28,527 nucleotides of DNA from RGIG464 sp045643185 (GCA_045643185.1 JAZUKH010000093.1:1-28527); one strand, 5' to 3'; counted from the stretch's first letter, positions 1-8,574 are shown. Notes: generated by a model not told the origin, from the letters alone. Numbers and translations are program-made.

Positions 1-55
1 GGTGAAGTCGTAACAAGGTAACCGTAGGGGAACCTGCGGTTGGATCACCTCCTTT
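1..55 (+). rRNA. rrs: 16S ribosomal RNA, 3' end (partial)
   Basis: The first 55 bases match the universal 3' end of bacterial 16S rRNA: the GTCGTAACAAGGTAACCGTA segment, the helix-45 GGGGAACCTGCGGTTGGATCA region, and the terminal anti-Shine-Dalgarno CCTCCTTT. The rest of the gene lies outside the window. AGGAG/GAGG ribosome-binding sites before many genes here fit this anti-SD. No ITS tRNAs or 23S gene follow; a terminator comes about 120 nt downstream. Confidence 0.97.
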
Positions 56-80
56 AACGGAATGATATAGGATGTGTTGA

Positions 81-124
81 CACGGTCTGCAAAGACGTGT
101 CGCGACACGTCTTTACAGACCGTG
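81..124 (+). other. 44-nt near-perfect palindrome in the 16S 3' trailer
   Basis: Two 22-nt arms meet with no spacer (CGACACGT-type centre) and pair with only one mismatch (C90 against A115). The stem can extend outward through TGA/TCA with one bulge. It starts 26 nt after mature 16S would end and precedes the terminator, so it should form a long hairpin in the precursor trailer. A role in RNase III processing is inference; there is no T-tract, so it is not itself a terminator. Confidence 0.75.
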
Positions 125-173
125 GTCATACGCACCTCTGATTTGAGCGTTTCTTCCTCATCGGTTTTTCTTT

Positions 174-203
174 AAAAGCAAGCTGTTCAGCTTGCTTTTT
201 TTG
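174..203 (+). terminator. Intrinsic terminator after 16S rRNA
   Basis: The arms AAGCAAGCT and AGCTTGCTT flank a GTTC loop and run directly into a T-rich tract (TTTTTTTGTTTTT). It is placed to end the 16S transcript about 120 nt beyond the mature 3' end. The arms have A/T runs on both sides, so some bidirectional activity is possible. Confidence 0.85.
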
Positions 204-229
204 TTTTTGCTCGTTTTGCTGGGCATTGT

Positions 230-250
230 TCGTGATCACGACGCGCGTCG
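230..250. other. Two overlapping perfect palindromes
   Basis: TCGTGATCACGA (230-241) and CGACGCGCGTCG (239-250) are each perfect 12-bp palindromes and share three bases. They lie in the gene-free stretch 204-476, between the 16S terminator and the end of the convergent lipoprotein gene. No protein-coding gene is seen in this stretch. The function is unknown; they could be a protein-binding site or chance. Confidence 0.3.
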
Positions 251-340
251 TTGGGGGCGAGTTGTGATGTTGTCAATGCAGGCAATCTCAAGGTTATCAA
301 TCATACACCTGGGGATCGCAGGCCGTAGGCAGAAGGGGTA

Positions 341-416
341 GCGGCGTATTTTATTAGACGTTTCATGCAGGCGCGCAGCGTGCTGCGCCGTACATGAAAC
401 GTTTGAAAATAGCCGC
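341..416 (-). repeat. TAT/ATA nested hairpin, element A
   Basis: The outer stem GCGGC/GCCGC encloses a bulged G346, then TATTTT (347-352) pairing with AAAATA (406-411). Inside is a long hairpin with arms ACGTTTCATG (358-367) and CATGAAACGT (393-402). It lies 3' of the minus-strand lipoprotein gene ending at 477. Read on the minus strand it has the same order as the elements after tkt and infB: stem, TAT, inner hairpin, ATA, extra C, stem. A GGGGAA/TTCCCC hairpin at 420-435 sits between it and the gene. Confidence 0.6.
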
Positions 417-476
417 GTAGGGGAAGGCTTTCCCCTCCAACGAGAAAAACGAGGTTAATTGATCGATAGATCGTTG

Positions 477-2219
477 TTATTTTTCAAAGATTCCGGGATA
501 GTTGCCTATTGTATCAGCGCGTGGCTGCACGCCGCTCGACGGATTCTTGGTTGTTGCATTGTCGGCAACGATGCCGACGATGTCATATTTTTTATTGGCT
601 GTCAGTATTGAATTTACGATGATGATTCGGGAAGCGATTTTTGTTTTGCCCGTTTCATCGGTTGCAAACCAGCCCGTTGAAGCATCTTTTTCGATAGCGG
701 TAAGGTCGTTCAGACGAACGAGGGTGCCATTGTAATCATTGTGTAACTTATCGGTGGGCACGTCTTTGGCGTGAAGCACGATCGGTTCAATGATTTCTTT
801 GGCAATTTTGACTGGTTCGCATTTTTCGACGTTGCCATCGTACGTGCAGGTCTCTTCGTCGGGTAAGGTGATGTACTCAGCGTCGAGGAAGGTCATTTTG
901 ATCGGATTGGTTGTTTTGTCGACGCGGAGCTGGCAGTCCTGTGTGCTGAGACCATCGGCTTCGACCTCGACTTTCACGCCGATCTCAAGTTTGTTGAGAT
1001 CTATACCGGTGATCGATGCGCCATTCTGGCCGCCGTAAATCATGATGCCCGCGTGAATTCCGGATGTGATGGTTGGATCCTGAATATAGATGATCGATTT
1101 TGTTTTGTTGAGGGCGGTCACGTAGCCTGATATTTTGATTTTGGCTTCGACAGCATCGGTCGTATTTGACGGACAGGTCGTGAAGTTCACAAATCTTTCC
1201 CAAGCGGCGTGGATGTCAGGAATGGAATTGAATTCGTTATTTGCCGACGTTTCGCACGTGGCGGTGTCGTTTTTGTAGACGCAGATCTGTCCAGCTTCGC
1301 AGGCGCCTTCGTCTGTGGCGGCAAATTCGACGAGCTCGCCGTTGGTGCAAACTGCTTTTTGGGTACCCGTTTGGTTGCACGCGGTCGTGCCGGACGGTAT
1401 GGTTCCGCAGTCGGCTTGTTTGCAGACGGGGTGGGCTTCTACGATGACGCACTTCTGACCGTTTTGGCAAGCCCCGGTGGCGATGGGCGAGAGATTGCCG
1501 TCAATGCATTCGACCACGGCGTCGCCGGTTGTGGAACAAGTGAGTTCGCCATGTCTGATGCTTTTCACCGAGTAGGCGAGGTCTTTGGATGATTCGCAGT
1601 TCGAGTATTCGCATCCACATGACTTGTGTCCGCAAAGAGGCTGTTGGTTTTTGAAATAACAGATCTCTGGGGCCTGACAGGCGTCGTCACCGGTGAGGTC
1701 TTCAAACTTGCCGTTATTGCAAATGGCCAGTTGGTGCGTTTCGGGATTGCAGTATTTTTGGCCGTGTGCCGCTGAGCCACACGGGGCACCGGCTTCAGCA
1801 CATTTGTTTTGGCATGCCCCGCCGCAGTCGACGCCTTCTTCGTCTCCGTTTTTGACGCCGTCGTTGCAAGTTGGTTCGGTTTCACATTTGTTTTGGCAAG
1901 CCCCGCCGCAGTCGACGCCTTCTTCGTCTCCGTTTTTGACGCCGTCGTTGCAAGTTGGTTCGGTTTCGCATTTGTTTTTGCAAGTGCCGCCGCAGTCGAC
2001 GCCTTCTTCGTCTCCGTTTTTAACGCCGTCGTTGCAAGTTGGTTCGGTTTCGCATTTGTTTTGGCATGCCCCACCGCAGTCGACGCCTTCTTCGTCTCCG
2101 TTTTTAACGCCGTCGGTGCAGGATACCGTTTCGTTGTTGTTGTCATCATCGTCTGAGCAGCTGGTCATGAGGGCGCACACGGCCAGTGTTGCTAAAAAGC
2201 GCGTCCATAAATTACGCAT
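477..2219 (-). CDS. Cys-rich repeat lipoprotein with C-terminal OB-fold-like region
   Basis: A 580-aa predicted lipoprotein. The N-terminus has a lipid-type signal peptide with lipobox LMTSC, so Cys21 would be acylated, followed by an Asp/Asn-rich linker. Residues about 34-145 hold four 28-aa repeats of the CNDGVKNGDEEGVDCGG type, a Cys-rich surface-protein repeat common in Myxococcota and relatives. Residues about 145-325 are more Cys-rich modules. Residues about 330-580 have two segments (GYVTALN..IYIQDP; NGTLVRLNDL..GWFATDE) resembling the OB-fold domains of secreted nucleases or surface lipoproteins; no nuclease catalytic domain is visible. AAGGAG lies just upstream of the ATG. The next gene upstream on this strand is another Cys-rich lipoprotein 98 nt away, so co-transcription is plausible. 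The ligand is unknown. Confidence 0.85.
   Translation of the reverse strand: MRNLWTRFLATLAVCALMTSCSDDDDNNNETVSCTDGVKNGDEEGVDCGGACQNKCETEPTCNDGVKNGDEEGVDCGGTCKNKCETEPTCNDGVKNGDEEGVDCGGACQNKCETEPTCNDGVKNGDEEGVDCGGACQNKCAEAGAPCGSAAHGQKYCNPETHQLAICNNGKFEDLTGDDACQAPEICYFKNQQPLCGHKSCGCEYSNCESSKDLAYSVKSIRHGELTCSTTGDAVVECIDGNLSPIATGACQNGQKCVIVEAHPVCKQADCGTIPSGTTACNQTGTQKAVCTNGELVEFAATDEGACEAGQICVYKNDTATCETSANNEFNSIPDIHAAWERFVNFTTCPSNTTDAVEAKIKISGYVTALNKTKSIIYIQDPTITSGIHAGIMIYGGQNGASITGIDLNKLEIGVKVEVEADGLSTQDCQLRVDKTTNPIKMTFLDAEYITLPDEETCTYDGNVEKCEPVKIAKEIIEPIVLHAKDVPTDKLHNDYNGTLVRLNDLTAIEKDASTGWFATDETGKTKIASRIIIVNSILTANKKYDIVGIVADNATTKNPSSGVQPRADTIGNYPGIFEK
1785..2120 (-). repeat. Four tandem 84-bp coding repeats
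   Basis: Four in-frame copies encode the 28-aa unit CxDGVKNGDEEGVDCGG plus a CxNKCETEPT-like tail. The last copy diverges after its second half. The copies differ at only a few nucleotides, for example GCC/ACT and GAC/AAC variants, which indicates recent expansion or homogenisation. Copy number is likely to vary between strains. Confidence 0.9.
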
Positions 2220-2317
2220 TGATTCTCCTTTTAAGGGTCGTTATTGATGTTGAGCATCTGGTTGTTATGAACGCGTTCGTCATTTTGGGCGAGCGCGTTT
2301 GAAAGAATATGGAAGGA

Positions 2318-4939
2318 TCAGTCAGTGACTTTCCTCCAACAGAGGGTAGGACGTTTGTCTTCTGTGAAACAGCCGAATCGGTTGTCACCAAAGCAGAAGG
2401 GAATGGTCGTATCATATCTATATAGATATTGCCCCTCGCAACATGAGAAGAGTTCTTGAGGGACGAAAATATTGGAATTTTCTTTGTAGCAGCATTCGCT
2501 GTTTTCGCAAAAGCCGGAAATGCAGATGTTTTGGCATGAACCACATCGTTTTGGATCATTGGAGACATTGGTTTCACAACCGTCGCCTATTTTGTGAATT
2601 CCGTCGCTGAATAACGGATCGCCTGTGTTATCTGAACAGTCTAAGAATTGTTTATTGGAGCAGGTTGTATAGACGCATTGATTGTCGATGCAATCGATGC
2701 CAGTGGTGTTTGTCAGGACGTCTTTGCACACGACGTCGATGGCGCCGCAGTGGTTTGGATCTGAACTCAGATCGGACTCGCAGCCATTGGCCCAGTCGCC
2801 ATCGAGATTGCCCCAATGTTCTTCACAGGTTTTGCAGTCCGTAAGGTGGAGGTCGGCTTTGCCCAGATCGACGCATCGTCTGACCATAGACTTGTTGTGA
2901 TTGAATTCGTTTGTTTCGTATTCACAAACTGCGGGGGCCGTGGCGTCATCCGTGCTTAGGCAGCGGCATTGACCTGCTGAACATACAAATGAGTCTTGAC
3001 AGATAACATTGGGATCGTCTTGATTATCTGGTGTTTGACAGGTTGAACAGTTATTCGCGTCACCGATGTGAGCCGTTTTGCAGCCCAGGTTGGGCTGTCC
3101 GAGGTAGTCTGGACAATATGACGCGGTCGTGTCAACGCACTCACAGTCGTTGGTTCCCTCAATGTTTTGGACATGGTAGGTGGCAGGGTCAAGGCAGGTG
3201 TTGCCGCATCGAATTTTGCTTCCTGAGCATTTTTCAACGCAATTTCCGTTGTTGCAAAGCACTTCACCATTCGTATTTTGTGTGCAATCGATGGCAGCAG
3301 GGCCACAGCTCATCGGATTGATGGAATTATCAATGCATGAGGTTGGTTGGTCTTTGGGATAGGCATTATAACCAATTGCGCATTTACATTGGCCGCCATC
3401 GCATCGAACATTTTCAGAATTTAAGGCGATCGTACAGTCGACCAATTCTTCGCAAGCCATTTCCTGGGGACCGCAGTGATGAACATCGTTGGTTGAAACG
3501 ATGCATTGGTCGTCACAGGTTCGGTAACCATCGCCAACGCAAGTGCATTTCCATTCTTTTGAGTCGTTTGCTAGGCAACTAAAGTTTTGACGGCACTTGT
3601 CACCTTTGTAGTTTGGGGAATCTGGTTGAAAATCTGTACAATTCCCTTTTGCGCCGCAAAAGTCAGTTTCGTGTGGGCGGATGCATTTGCCATTATCGCA
3701 TTTGGCATAATCCTGGTCGCAGATACATTCACCATTGTTGCAGGAAGCGTTGTCACCACAATCGTTGCCACATTTTCCGCAATTTTTGATATCGCTCAAA
3801 ACGTCGATGCATTTTGATTCACATTTTAAGAAACCTGGCAGGCATTGACATTCGGTGCCATCGCAATACGAAATATCGGTTATGCATTGTTCACCTGGTT
3901 TTGTATGAGAAATACCGCAGGTTTCGGGCGAAAATGGGGATAAGCATTTATCGTCGACCTTAATTAAGTCATTGAGGCATTCGCAGTCAAAAGTTTCTGT
4001 GCAAAACTGTCCGATTGGGCATTGATGACCGAGATCTGAGCATGATTTTGCGCCGCAGGTGGAGGCTGAGGTGCTGTCGATGCATTGTAAGGTCGAGTTA
4101 TCGCGGGCCGTATCGAAGCATTCTTTAGTATTATTGTCGCAATAACACGGTATGGTGTCAGCTGTGCAATTTTTTGACTGGCAGGTGCCATTTTCGCAAA
4201 ATTGGTCTTCATTGCACACTTTTCCGCAACCGCCGCAATTCTGTTTATCATTTATAATATTGGTGCAGTTACCATTACAGATAATATTATTTTGTGAGCA
4301 AGAGCTACAGACGCCGATGCCTTTGAGTTTGTTAAAAACTTCGTTATCGATTTTGAATTCGACGCAATGAGAGGCTTGTGCCATGCAAATATTTGCTTTG
4401 AGCGATTGTTTCATTTCAGAAATCGTGCTGTTGTAATCAGCACTGCATTCTGGGGCATTCTGATTGAGGATTTGTTCAAACGAACCGCAAGTGAAAGTAT
4501 ATTCGCCAGAGTCAGCATTTTTTTGCGCGCGAATATAATTACCATCTCTAAGATCGAGGATCTCGTATTTAAGATCTTTCCAGGTCAAAGGGTAAGGGTC
4601 TGAAGCGCTACAATTTTCTTTTGAAATAGAACAAGCCCCTGTTTTCCAGAGCCCTTCGTTTTTTTCACACTCTTCCTTCGTTTCGGCGAAGGCCTTCGCG
4701 AGTATGCAATATGGCGTTATTTCTTCTGTCCAGTCGCCGGTGAGTGCTTCACAGGCTTCTTTTGACGGAATGATTTCGACGCCATCGCAATAGCCGTTAC
4801 AGATCGTGATGTTATCATCGTGGACGTATGTTTTGTAAGCCGCTGCGTCCCAGGAACAGCCTTGTGTGGCGAGTAAAGTGAGACACAGAGCTAGTCCGGC
4901 AGTCGTTCTGATGAGATGAGGGTGTGTGTTTGATTTCAT
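2318..4939 (-). CDS. Large Cys-rich modular lipoprotein
   Basis: An 873-aa predicted surface lipoprotein. The signal peptide ends in lipobox ATQGC (Cys28). The mature part is a chain of short disulfide-rich modules with recurring CGGCGKVC, CGKCGNDC, CGSCQNIC and CxNGxC patterns, similar to EGF-like or Cys-rich repeats of myxobacterial surface proteins. An N-terminal region of about 200 residues is less repetitive. No enzyme motif is visible. AAGGA lies about 7 nt before the ATG. It is transcribed toward the other Cys-rich lipoprotein, with no convincing terminator between them. Such proteins are usually assigned to adhesion or the outer cell surface; here that is inference from architecture. 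Confidence 0.82.
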   Translation of the reverse strand: MKSNTHPHLIRTTAGLALCLTLLATQGCSWDAAAYKTYVHDDNITICNGYCDGVEIIPSKEACEALTGDWTEEITPYCILAKAFAETKEECEKNEGLWKTGACSISKENCSASDPYPLTWKDLKYEILDLRDGNYIRAQKNADSGEYTFTCGSFEQILNQNAPECSADYNSTISEMKQSLKANICMAQASHCVEFKIDNEVFNKLKGIGVCSSCSQNNIICNGNCTNIINDKQNCGGCGKVCNEDQFCENGTCQSKNCTADTIPCYCDNNTKECFDTARDNSTLQCIDSTSASTCGAKSCSDLGHQCPIGQFCTETFDCECLNDLIKVDDKCLSPFSPETCGISHTKPGEQCITDISYCDGTECQCLPGFLKCESKCIDVLSDIKNCGKCGNDCGDNASCNNGECICDQDYAKCDNGKCIRPHETDFCGAKGNCTDFQPDSPNYKGDKCRQNFSCLANDSKEWKCTCVGDGYRTCDDQCIVSTNDVHHCGPQEMACEELVDCTIALNSENVRCDGGQCKCAIGYNAYPKDQPTSCIDNSINPMSCGPAAIDCTQNTNGEVLCNNGNCVEKCSGSKIRCGNTCLDPATYHVQNIEGTNDCECVDTTASYCPDYLGQPNLGCKTAHIGDANNCSTCQTPDNQDDPNVICQDSFVCSAGQCRCLSTDDATAPAVCEYETNEFNHNKSMVRRCVDLGKADLHLTDCKTCEEHWGNLDGDWANGCESDLSSDPNHCGAIDVVCKDVLTNTTGIDCIDNQCVYTTCSNKQFLDCSDNTGDPLFSDGIHKIGDGCETNVSNDPKRCGSCQNICISGFCENSECCYKENSNIFVPQELFSCCEGQYLYRYDTTIPFCFGDNRFGCFTEDKRPTLCWRKVTD

Positions 4940-5165
4940 GTTGTTATCCTTGGCACCAGTTATGTGAGATGTGTCGTCTGATTCGAAATTCTTTGTGTAG
5001 AAAACGATGTTTCTGTCATGTGTATTTGTTTGAGGCCGGCCACAAAAACAGCGTCCAGAGGCCTGACGCCTCGTTTTTAGTTATGGGCAGGCGAAACAGC
5101 GGTGTGGCGTTTGGAGCCTGGCTGTCGAAGATCGCGTTATTTTGTGCGCGTCGCGTGGCCTGCTT

Positions 5166-5191
5166 GCCGGGCGTATCGCAGATAGCCCGGC
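5166..5191 (-). repeat. TAT/ATA nested hairpin, element B1
   Basis: The outer stem GCCGGGC/GCCCGGC pairs perfectly. Inside are one unpaired G (5173), then TATC-GCA-GATA. It forms a direct pair with B2, which has the same core but a different outer stem. It is 3' of the minus-strand rlpA-like gene, within the gene-free stretch 4940-5238, where I see no other clear feature. Confidence 0.7.
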
Positions 5192-5192
5192 A

Positions 5193-5220
5193 GGCGCTGC
5201 GTATCGCAGATAGCAGCGCC
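5193..5220 (-). repeat. TAT/ATA nested hairpin, element B2
   Basis: The outer stem GGCGCTGC/GCAGCGCC is perfect. It has an unpaired G5201 and a core TATC-GCA-GATA identical to B1. The outer stems of B1 and B2 differ completely yet each is self-complementary, as expected if the structure is what is kept. Confidence 0.7.
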
Positions 5221-5238
5221 CCCCAAAAATATTAAATA

Positions 5239-5766
5239 TTATTCGGGAAATTCAATGATGTCGATGTGTACTGGAACGACGCCGGCTTTGACCATGTCGA
5301 GCAGATAAGCAGCGCCGTAGGACATATCGATGATGCGGTGTTTGACGTTTGGGCCGCGATCGTTGATGCGGACGACGACGCTTTTGCCGTTTTTTTGGTT
5401 TGTGACGAGGACGATGGTGCCGAACGGCAATTTTTTGTGTGCTGCGGTCATGGCGTACATATCGAATGTTTCGCCTGAGGCGGTTTTGTTGCCGTTCAGG
5501 CCTGGGCCATACCACGAAGCTTTGCCGTCGAGTTTGTATTTATCGGCTTCCCATTGGGTCGGAAAATCGTTTGCGGCCCACTCGGCATAGGCCTTGTCGA
5601 GTTTTTCATCGCCGTAGATCTTGGAGGGATCCTGCTTTTGCGAATAACCCTTTGGTGGCTTTGGTTTTGTCGCTGCCGTTTCGGATTCTGTGTTGGACGA
5701 TGCGCAACTGATCATTGCCAACGGCAAAAGCACCATGAACATTCTAAATAGCGTGCGTTTTATCAT
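5239..5766 (-). CDS. rlpA: RlpA-family lipoprotein (double-psi beta-barrel)
   Basis: A 175-aa lipoprotein with lipobox AMISC (Cys21) and a C-terminal DPBB domain at about 80-173. The family signature is clear: GKASWYGPG, then SGETFDMYAMTAAHKKLPFG, then VVVRINDRGP. The conserved His (TAAHK) and Asp (NDRGP) match the catalytic positions of Pseudomonas RlpA, a lytic transglycosylase acting on denuded peptidoglycan strands at the septum. There is no SPOR domain, so septal targeting by that route is not expected. Its ATG overlaps the stop of the upstream transglutaminase gene in an ATGA arrangement, indicating translational coupling at the end of the mreBCD gene string. Activity is inferred from family membership. 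Confidence 0.88.
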   Translation of the reverse strand: MIKRTLFRMFMVLLPLAMISCASSNTESETAATKPKPPKGYSQKQDPSKIYGDEKLDKAYAEWAANDFPTQWEADKYKLDGKASWYGPGLNGNKTASGETFDMYAMTAAHKKLPFGTIVLVTNQKNGKSVVVRINDRGPNVKHRIIDMSYGAAYLLDMVKAGVVPVHIDIIEFPE

Positions 5767-7976
5767 GAGTTTAGCTCTTTGAGTGCCCGAACCAGAAGTT
5801 TTCTGATTCGCCAGTGAATGCTTAGGCGCGCCAGCAGTGAGTCTGGCACGGGAGAAACATTACCATATAAGGACTGAATGGCTTCGTCAAAGAATATCTG
5901 AACGGCGTTGGATGCGCTGGTACGTGTGTTATGCCAGAACTGCTCGAGCGGCATGGAAGCCAGGGGGGAATTTTTGGCTTGTGCAGCGGCTCGGAATTGT
6001 TCGATGGCGTGGTGCCAGGCGGTGTTCGTGTCGCGTCGGGCGATCAGGACGGCTGCGACGGTAGTGCCGGCCAGCACGCAGGCGACGATGCACAACGTCG
6101 CGGCCAGGTCGATCACGAAGGTCGTGGCGACGAGGGCAGCCAGCACGACGAGCCAAAGCGGCAGGCGTCGTTTGCGGCGGTCAAACAGGGCGGTCGTGCC
6201 CCACACACTGGCGCCGAGCGCGGCCAGCATTGAGAGGATCAGCGTGATCGCTTCGATGTGTTTGGGTATCCAGCTGTACAGATCACGGGATTTGTAGGTA
6301 ATGAACCAGTCGTTGAAGCGCACCCAGATCGAGACGTCCTCGTTGAATGCCTCCGACGGGGGCGTGGGGTCAAAGCGCACCCACGTGTTGGTCTGTTCGT
6401 CGAAGACTTCGACCCAGCTGTGCGCGTGTTTTGTGCGCACATAATTGAGGCCATCGTGGTATTCGCTCGACATGAAACCGGTGACATTGCGCGCCGGCAC
6501 GTCGACGGCGTTGAGCATGACGACCATGGCGCTCGAAAAGACTTCGCAATGGCCAAAGGTCTGGTTAAAGAGGAAGTCGGCGACGACCGGGTCGACGCGT
6601 TTTGGCCGTGTGAGGCTGTATGACTGGTGGGTCTGCAGATAGTCGACGACGGCATCTGCTTTGTCCAGGTTTGTTTTGCCAGCAGACGTGATCGATTGCG
6701 ACAACTGGGTGATCGGCTCGAAAAACGGGTCGTGTTTGCCGTATGGCCAAATGCGTCCGCGATCGATCTGAGCTTGGTTGTTTGCGTGTTCGTCGTGCTG
6801 GCGAGGCACGTAGACGTGACCGTGAGCCAGGCTCCACAGTGGGCGTAGATCAGGCCAGTGATGGTGGCGAGGTGTGGGTTTGATCACAGGTTGCGGCACA
6901 GCGCTTTGAAGCGTTTCGTGGTCGATCGCGAAATCGAAGCCTTCCAGCGTCGCGCGTTTCCAGCCCCAACGGTACCAAAGTCCCGACGTGTTCGTGTAAA
7001 GTCGGATCTTGGCGTCGCGGTTGTCTTCCGTCAGCCGCAGTCGGCTCGTTGGGAACACCGTTGGCAAATGCCAGTCGCGCCAATTTTGTGTGAACGTCAG
7101 GTGATGCCAAGTCATCGGTTCGTCATCAGGCGCAGGTTTTTCGCTAAACGAGGCGCTTCGCCACTTTTTGCCGTCGAACGTGTTTTGGACGTCGATACGC
7201 CAGTAGACGGAGCCGCTTGTTACCGGCAGATCGGCCATGAATAACAGGGTTGGTTCGAGTTCGATATCGCCTGTTTTGTCGAGGTCAATGTCGGGGAAGG
7301 TTCCCGACTGGGCGCGCGACGCGGCTGTGACCGTAGCGGGATGCGAGTCGAGGCGAGGGAGCAGAAAGAAGCCTGCAAAACTCGTCAAAAACACGATGAC
7401 CAGCATTGCCACAAATTGTCCAGTGAAGCCTGGGATGTCGAAGTCGCGCTGCTTTTTGTTTGTCAGCGAGGCATTTTGTCGTGCGACCTTGGCTGTGGCG
7501 CCTGAAGTTGGGATCGTGAACGCCTCGATGGCGTGGCAGGCCATAAACGCGACGATATAGGCAAACAGGATCGTCAAAAAGACGGCTGCGTCGAGCGTAT
7601 AGGCCATGGCTGCGAGCGGTAACATCGACAAGAAGACCACTTGCATGCGTTTTGGGCGCGTGTCGTGGTCGAAGGCGCGATAGACGAGCAACCAGAAGAT
7701 CAAGTCGATGATGAATCGCAGCAACCACGAATCGGCTTCCCCGCGTCCGGTGTGGATCTCGAGCCCGATCAGCACTGTGGCAACGACGCTGCTGACGATC
7801 CATTTGACCCGGTTTTTTTGTAGCGAGTTCAGGGTGCCATGGTTGAGCATGCGTGAACACTGCCAGGCAGCCAGGATGCCGAGTATAGCCAGGATGCAGG
7901 CAGGCAGCGTGCTGATGTCTGAAAACCAGCACATCAACACACTCAAGACCAAAAGAAGGTAGATCGCCCACTTCAT
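5763..7976 (-). CDS. TgpA-type membrane transglutaminase-like protein
   Basis: A 737-aa protein with several N-terminal membrane segments (about 1-215), a periplasmic region, a transglutaminase core, a further membrane segment pair near 580-650 and a cytoplasmic tail. The papain-like triad is visible: Cys477 in FGHCEVFSSA, His519 in HAHSWVEVF and Asp536 in RFDPTPP. This is the DUF3488/TgpA_N plus transglut_core architecture. TgpA is essential in Pseudomonas aeruginosa, but its substrate is not settled. Elsewhere the family often sits next to a MoxR ATPase and a DUF58 protein; here it instead follows mreD by 9 nt and overlaps rlpA by 4 nt. The context suggests an envelope or wall role linked to cell shape. 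No strong SD precedes the ATG. Confidence 0.9.
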   Translation of the reverse strand: MKWAIYLLLVLSVLMCWFSDISTLPACILAILGILAAWQCSRMLNHGTLNSLQKNRVKWIVSSVVATVLIGLEIHTGRGEADSWLLRFIIDLIFWLLVYRAFDHDTRPKRMQVVFLSMLPLAAMAYTLDAAVFLTILFAYIVAFMACHAIEAFTIPTSGATAKVARQNASLTNKKQRDFDIPGFTGQFVAMLVIVFLTSFAGFFLLPRLDSHPATVTAASRAQSGTFPDIDLDKTGDIELEPTLLFMADLPVTSGSVYWRIDVQNTFDGKKWRSASFSEKPAPDDEPMTWHHLTFTQNWRDWHLPTVFPTSRLRLTEDNRDAKIRLYTNTSGLWYRWGWKRATLEGFDFAIDHETLQSAVPQPVIKPTPRHHHWPDLRPLWSLAHGHVYVPRQHDEHANNQAQIDRGRIWPYGKHDPFFEPITQLSQSITSAGKTNLDKADAVVDYLQTHQSYSLTRPKRVDPVVADFLFNQTFGHCEVFSSAMVVMLNAVDVPARNVTGFMSSEYHDGLNYVRTKHAHSWVEVFDEQTNTWVRFDPTPPSEAFNEDVSIWVRFNDWFITYKSRDLYSWIPKHIEAITLILSMLAALGASVWGTTALFDRRKRRLPLWLVVLAALVATTFVIDLAATLCIVACVLAGTTVAAVLIARRDTNTAWHHAIEQFRAAAQAKNSPLASMPLEQFWHNTRTSASNAVQIFFDEAIQSLYGNVSPVPDSLLARLSIHWRIRKLLVRALKELNS

Positions 7977-7985
7977 GGTTTTTGC

Positions 7986-8498
7986 CTATACGATCAGGCC
8001 GCCCTGCTTGCGTTTTTCAAACAGCGCTCCCAGACGGTTTGTGAGCCAGATCATGATCGGAGCAAGCAATGCCGTTAAAAGTGCGCAGATCCAGTCGTTG
8101 TGCAGGAAGATGGTGAAGAAGGGAGCGTCACGGAAATAGAGCGTGTAAACGCCAGCCAGCACGGCGTGATACAGGAACGTCGAGACGAGGGCAATGATGC
8201 TGATGCTCACAAAACGTTGTGGTTGCAGGCGAAGTGTCAACAGACGAATAAAGAGGTAGATGAGAATGCCAAAAAAAGCCGGTACGCCTGGAGGACCGGA
8301 CATCAACAGGTCAGCGCATGTTGCCGTGATCAAAAAAGCCAGCGTCGATGCCACCATTGGCTGAGCCAGGACTGCTGCACACAATGCCGAGATCACCAAG
8401 AATTCAGGAACAGCATTCGTGCCGAACGCTGAACTGAAGTTCGAGGCGATGAGCATGCCGAGGATCGACAAGAGGCTGTTGAGGATGATGTAGGGCAT
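7986..8498 (-). CDS. mreD: Rod shape-determining protein MreD
   Basis: A 170-aa polytopic membrane protein with about five hydrophobic segments and no soluble domain, which is the usual size and form of MreD. Its position directly after mreC in a mreB-mreC-mreD order supports the call, since MreD is weakly conserved in sequence. It is an integral inner-membrane part of the elongasome that works with MreC. It starts 76 nt after the mreC stop, with no clear SD, and ends 9 nt before the transglutaminase gene. Confidence 0.82.
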   Translation of the reverse strand: MPYIILNSLLSILGMLIASNFSSAFGTNAVPEFLVISALCAAVLAQPMVASTLAFLITATCADLLMSGPPGVPAFFGILIYLFIRLLTLRLQPQRFVSISIIALVSTFLYHAVLAGVYTLYFRDAPFFTIFLHNDWICALLTALLAPIMIWLTNRLGALFEKRKQGGLIV

Positions 8499-8574
8499 AG
8501 TGATTGTGCTGGGCAGAGTTTAATGATATTCGCGCGGCATTTGTTGGGGGTGCGCGAACGAAGGGGGAGAATCA

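Noticed and set aside
461..473. GATCGATAGATCG as a binding site near the end of the lipoprotein gene
   Set aside because: Short, low-complexity GATC/CGAT repetition; too likely by chance and no second copy seen.
1693..2247. Plus-strand repetitive open frame over the lipoprotein repeats
   Set aside because: Its repeats are the reverse complement of the 84-bp coding repeats; the minus-strand gene has a signal peptide, lipobox and SD.
5058..5078. GAGGC-CTGAC-GCCTC hairpin followed by GTTTTT, as a terminator
   Set aside because: The T-tract is on the plus strand, where no gene ends upstream; flanking genes are both on the minus strand.
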